NCBI GenBank assembly: GCA_963794265.1
Contig: CAWCDJ010000003.1
Location: 620,001-684,000 of the forward strand
Origin: CAWCDJ01 sp963794265
Lineage (GTDB): Bacteria > Acidobacteriota > Terriglobia > Bryobacterales > Bryobacteraceae
Direction of reading: 5' to 3'
Length of the DNA stretch: 64,000 nucleotides
The position numbers were made by a program, and so were the translations under genes. This document shows, piece by piece, positions 61,720-64,000 of this stretch (position 1 is the first letter of the stretch; the number at the start of each line of letters is the position of its first letter). Below the pieces are notes generated by a model. That model worked only from the letters and a program-made list of their open reading frames with translations, was not told the origin of the DNA and ran no database searches.

Positions 61720-62306
61720 GCTTCCTCTGTGTTTAAGCCTGGGGCGCGACGATTGAACCTCGTCATGGCCTTTTCGACGCCTTCGGCAATTATGGAGCGA
61801 ACCGCGCCGGCCGTGTAGTCGACGAATTCCTCCAATTCCTTCCTTTGCGAGCGCTTGAACGGCGCCAGCACAAATTCCGCGCCATCCCGGATGGGATGGC
61901 CCGGATGAATCCCCATTCGCACCCGCATGAACTCGTCCGTCCGCAGGCTGGAAATCAGCGACCGCATTCCGTTATGCCCGGCCGCCGAACCCTTAGGCTT
62001 GATCTTCAAAGCCAGCCACGCCAGATCCAGCTCATCGTAAACCGCCACAAACCGCGCGATTTCGATCGAGTGCTTCTCCATCAGCGGCGCGAGCGAAGTG
62101 CCGCTGAGATTCATAAACGTCTGCGGTTTGGCCAGCATCACCGGATGTCCGTCGATTTCGCCCATGCCGACGAGCGCCCTGGAATCTTTGCGGGTGATGC
62201 GGATGCCGTGCCGCTCGGCCAGCCGGTCCACCGTGAGGAAGCCCAGGTTATGCGGCGTGAGCGCGTACTCCTCGCCAGGGTTCCCCAGGCCGGCCACCAG
62301 AAACAT
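61716..62306 (-). CDS. pth: Peptidyl-tRNA hydrolase
   Basis: 196 residues. GLGNPGEEYALTPHNLGF begins the fold with the catalytic His (about 20); the family usually reads TRHN at this spot and here it is TPHN. Asn in KPQTFMNLSG and Asp in VYDELDL complete the active site. It recycles tRNA from dropped-off peptidyl-tRNA. Its end overlaps the S6 gene start by 4 bp. Confidence 0.94.
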   Translation of the reverse strand: MFLVAGLGNPGEEYALTPHNLGFLTVDRLAERHGIRITRKDSRALVGMGEIDGHPVMLAKPQTFMNLSGTSLAPLMEKHSIEIARFVAVYDELDLAWLALKIKPKGSAAGHNGMRSLISSLRTDEFMRVRMGIHPGHPIRDGAEFVLAPFKRSQRKELEEFVDYTAGAVRSIIAEGVEKAMTRFNRRAPGLNTEEA

Positions 62307-62312
62307 GACCGA

Positions 62313-63002
62313 TTACTTCTTCTTGCCCTTTTCCTCGGCCGGGGCTTCTTCTTCCTTCTTGCCCTTCTTCACCACTTCGGGCTCGGGTGCGCCCGCTACC
62401 GGGGCGGCAACTTCCGGCGTGGCGGCGGCAACTTCTTCGGCTCGCAGCGCAACCACGTGCGCCACTACCGTGTCGGGCGCGCTCAGCAGTTTCATGGAGC
62501 CGGAAACGCCGACGTCGCTCGCGCGCTTGCTCTGGCCGATCATCAGTTCCGAGACATCCACCGTGAACGATTCCGGTATGTCGTCCGGAAGGCACTCGAT
62601 TTCGATCGCGCGGGTGATGACTTCGAGCAGACCGCCCTGCACCTTGACGCCCGCCGCCTCGCCGGTGGTGTGCACCGGCACCGTGACGCGGAGACGCTTG
62701 GTGAGGTCGACTCGTTTGAAATCGGCATGCAGCAGCGTGCCCTTGACGGGATCCACCTGCTGATCCACCAGCATGACGGGCGTGGTCTCGCCTTCTGCGA
62801 TGGCCAGGTTAAAGATGGTGTTGTAGCCGGTACCGCTGCGGATGATCTTGAGGAGGGCGCGCGGGTCTACCGCGACACTCACCGGATCCTGGAATGCTCC
62901 GTACACCACGGCCGGGATCTGCCCGGCGCGGCGCGTGCGGCGTGCTTCGTTCTTACCGCGCGCCGTGCGCACTCCGGCATCTACCGTAATATCTTTTCTC
63001 AC
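62313..63002 (-). CDS. rplY: 50S ribosomal protein L25 (CTC type)
   Basis: 229 residues, the long (CTC/TL5) form. The N-terminal L25 domain (about 5-95; RRAGQIPAVVYG) binds 5S rRNA, and the C-terminal TL5 domain runs to about 185. The tail is Ala/Glu/Lys-rich and very charged (KKGKKEEEAPAEEKGKKK). It is 6 bp upstream of pth on the same strand, so it belongs to the same transcript. Confidence 0.94.
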   Translation of the reverse strand: MRKDITVDAGVRTARGKNEARRTRRAGQIPAVVYGAFQDPVSVAVDPRALLKIIRSGTGYNTIFNLAIAEGETTPVMLVDQQVDPVKGTLLHADFKRVDLTKRLRVTVPVHTTGEAAGVKVQGGLLEVITRAIEIECLPDDIPESFTVDVSELMIGQSKRASDVGVSGSMKLLSAPDTVVAHVVALRAEEVAAATPEVAAPVAGAPEPEVVKKGKKEEEAPAEEKGKKK

Positions 63003-63082
63003 TTCATTCTCCTTGCGGGGTCGAAGTCCGGTTCACCTTGCGGCTAACGTGGGTTCGAGAGCCCGTTCATTCTTCGCAAACT

Positions 63083-64000
63083 CTAGACAAACAAAACGCT
63101 GACCGAAGTCTCCTCGTGTATCGACCGTATGGCTTCCGCCAGCAGTTTGGCGATCGACAACGATTTGATCCGCGGCGACTTTTTCGCCTTTTCCGAGAGC
63201 GGAATCGAATTCGTAAAAACCACTTCCCTCAACTCCGATGCCTCGATCCGCTCGACTGCCGGACCCGAGAGCACCGCGTGCGTCGCACAGGCCGAAACGC
63301 TGGCAGCGCCTTTCTCCATCAGCGCCTCGGTGCCCTTTACCAGGGTACCCGCCGTATCGATGAGGTCATCTACCAGCAGGCAGTTGCGCCCCGCCACATC
63401 GCCGACCACATTCATCACCTCGGCGACGTTGGCTTCCTCTCGCCGCTTATCGATGATGGCCAGCGGCGAGTTCAACCGTTTGGCGAACGCGCGTGCCCGC
63501 TCCACGCCGCCAGCGTCCGGCGATACCACCGTCAGCCCCGGTATATTAACCGTCTTGAAATAATCGATCAAAACCGGGGTGGCGAACAGGTGGTCCACCG
63601 GAATATCGAAAAATCCCTGGATCTGCGCCGCATGCAGATCAAGCGTCAAACACCGGTTTGCGCCGGCCGTTTCGAGCAGCGCGGCCACCAGCCGGGCGGA
63701 GATGGGAACGCGGGGCTTATCCTTCCGGTCCTGGCGGGCATACCCATAATAGGGTAACACCGCCGTGATGCGGTCCGCAGAGGCGCGCTTCAGCGCGTCG
63801 ATCATCAGCAGCAACTCCATCAGGTTGCGATCGACCGGGGTGCAGGTCGGCTGAATGATGAAAACGTCGGCGCCGCGGACGTTCTCCTTCACCTGGAGGT
63901 AGATCTCGCCGTCCGAAAACTGCTTGACCGACACCTCCGCCAGGTCCATCTCCAGGGCCTCTACGATTTCGCGGGCCAATCCGGGATTGGCATTGCCTGC
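63083..64000 (-). CDS. prs: Ribose-phosphate pyrophosphokinase, start beyond the window
   Basis: About 305 residues are visible; the frame stays open to base 64000 and the upstream codons spell GNANPGLA, the family's N-terminal motif, so the start lies outside. The flexible loop and PRPP site are VVSPDAGGVERARAF and VDDLIDTAGTL. Family members use ribose-5-phosphate and ATP to make PRPP for nucleotides, His and Trp. It is upstream of rplY (80-bp gap), an arrangement common in many bacteria. Confidence 0.95.
   Translation of the reverse strand, partial: AGNANPGLAREIVEALEMDLAEVSVKQFSDGEIYLQVKENVRGADVFIIQPTCTPVDRNLMELLLMIDALKRASADRITAVLPYYGYARQDRKDKPRVPISARLVAALLETAGANRCLTLDLHAAQIQGFFDIPVDHLFATPVLIDYFKTVNIPGLTVVSPDAGGVERARAFAKRLNSPLAIIDKRREEANVAEVMNVVGDVAGRNCLLVDDLIDTAGTLVKGTEALMEKGAASVSACATHAVLSGPAVERIEASELREVVFTNSIPLSEKAKKSPRIKSLSIAKLLAEAIRSIHEETSVSVLFV

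Noticed and set aside
63012..63070. tRNA-like stretch with GGTTCGA
   Set aside because: No 7-bp acceptor stem, no anticodon arm, and it lies in the short prs-rplY gap.

Overview
The window is high-GC DNA, densely packed with genes and free of mobile elements, CRISPR arrays and RNA genes that I could recognise. The gene mix suggests an Acidobacteriota soil bacterium, most likely of the Solibacter/Bryobacterales type. That mix includes an MCE lipid transporter, secreted sialidase-like and GH2 enzymes, KorAB, PdxS/PdxT with a MocR regulator, DnaK-DnaJ-HspR and many small dispersed hairpin repeats. This placement is an inference from gene content and style; there is no rRNA gene to confirm it. 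GTG and TTG starts are common.

Layout: 1-2872 holds an Mla-type lipid transport operon (permease end, ATPase, MCE protein) plus a YdjC deacetylase. 2898-6594 (minus) holds two secreted proteins and the E1 beta and E1 alpha subunits of a 2-oxoacid dehydrogenase. 6823-12543 (plus) holds a GH2 enzyme, a clan GH-A glycosidase and a fusion of a glycosyltransferase with a UDP-galactopyranose-mutase-like flavoprotein. 12515-18328 (minus) is a nitrogen/ion block: porin, P-II, two tiny membrane proteins, Amt (frameshifted here), a TPR membrane protein, another tiny membrane protein, a CPA2 antiporter and a ribbon-helix-helix protein. 18652-27082 (plus) holds arginine decarboxylase, an orphan PAS histidine kinase, a membrane protein and korA-korB.

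27309-33954 (plus) is a tight operon made of an ECF sigma factor, a giant anti-sigma/FecR protein and two ABC ATPase-permease pairs. 34140-36935 (minus) holds an EgtD-like methyltransferase, FabI and a secreted Gfo/Idh protein. 36958-45800 (plus) holds recG, rsmD, a secreted unknown, dnaK-dnaJ-hspR with a clear promoter, and a CPBP protease. 45963-50376 holds an ABC-F ATPase, two tiny zinc ribbons, a DUF3467 protein and a GT83-like enzyme. 50365-54348 (minus) is a set of stress-type genes. 54567-58003 (minus) is an LMW phosphatase/arsenate reductase, pdxT, pdxS and pdxR. 58028-60445 holds a TPR/PPC membrane protein and a secreted triple-RidA protein. 60488-64000 (minus) is a translation block: rplI, rpsR, rpsF, pth, rplY and the truncated prs.

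The best candidates for undescribed biology are the sigma/giant anti-sigma/ABC operon, the P-II/Amt operon with its tiny membrane proteins and antiporter, the glycosyltransferase-mutase fusion, the secreted triple-RidA protein and the family of REP-like palindromes.
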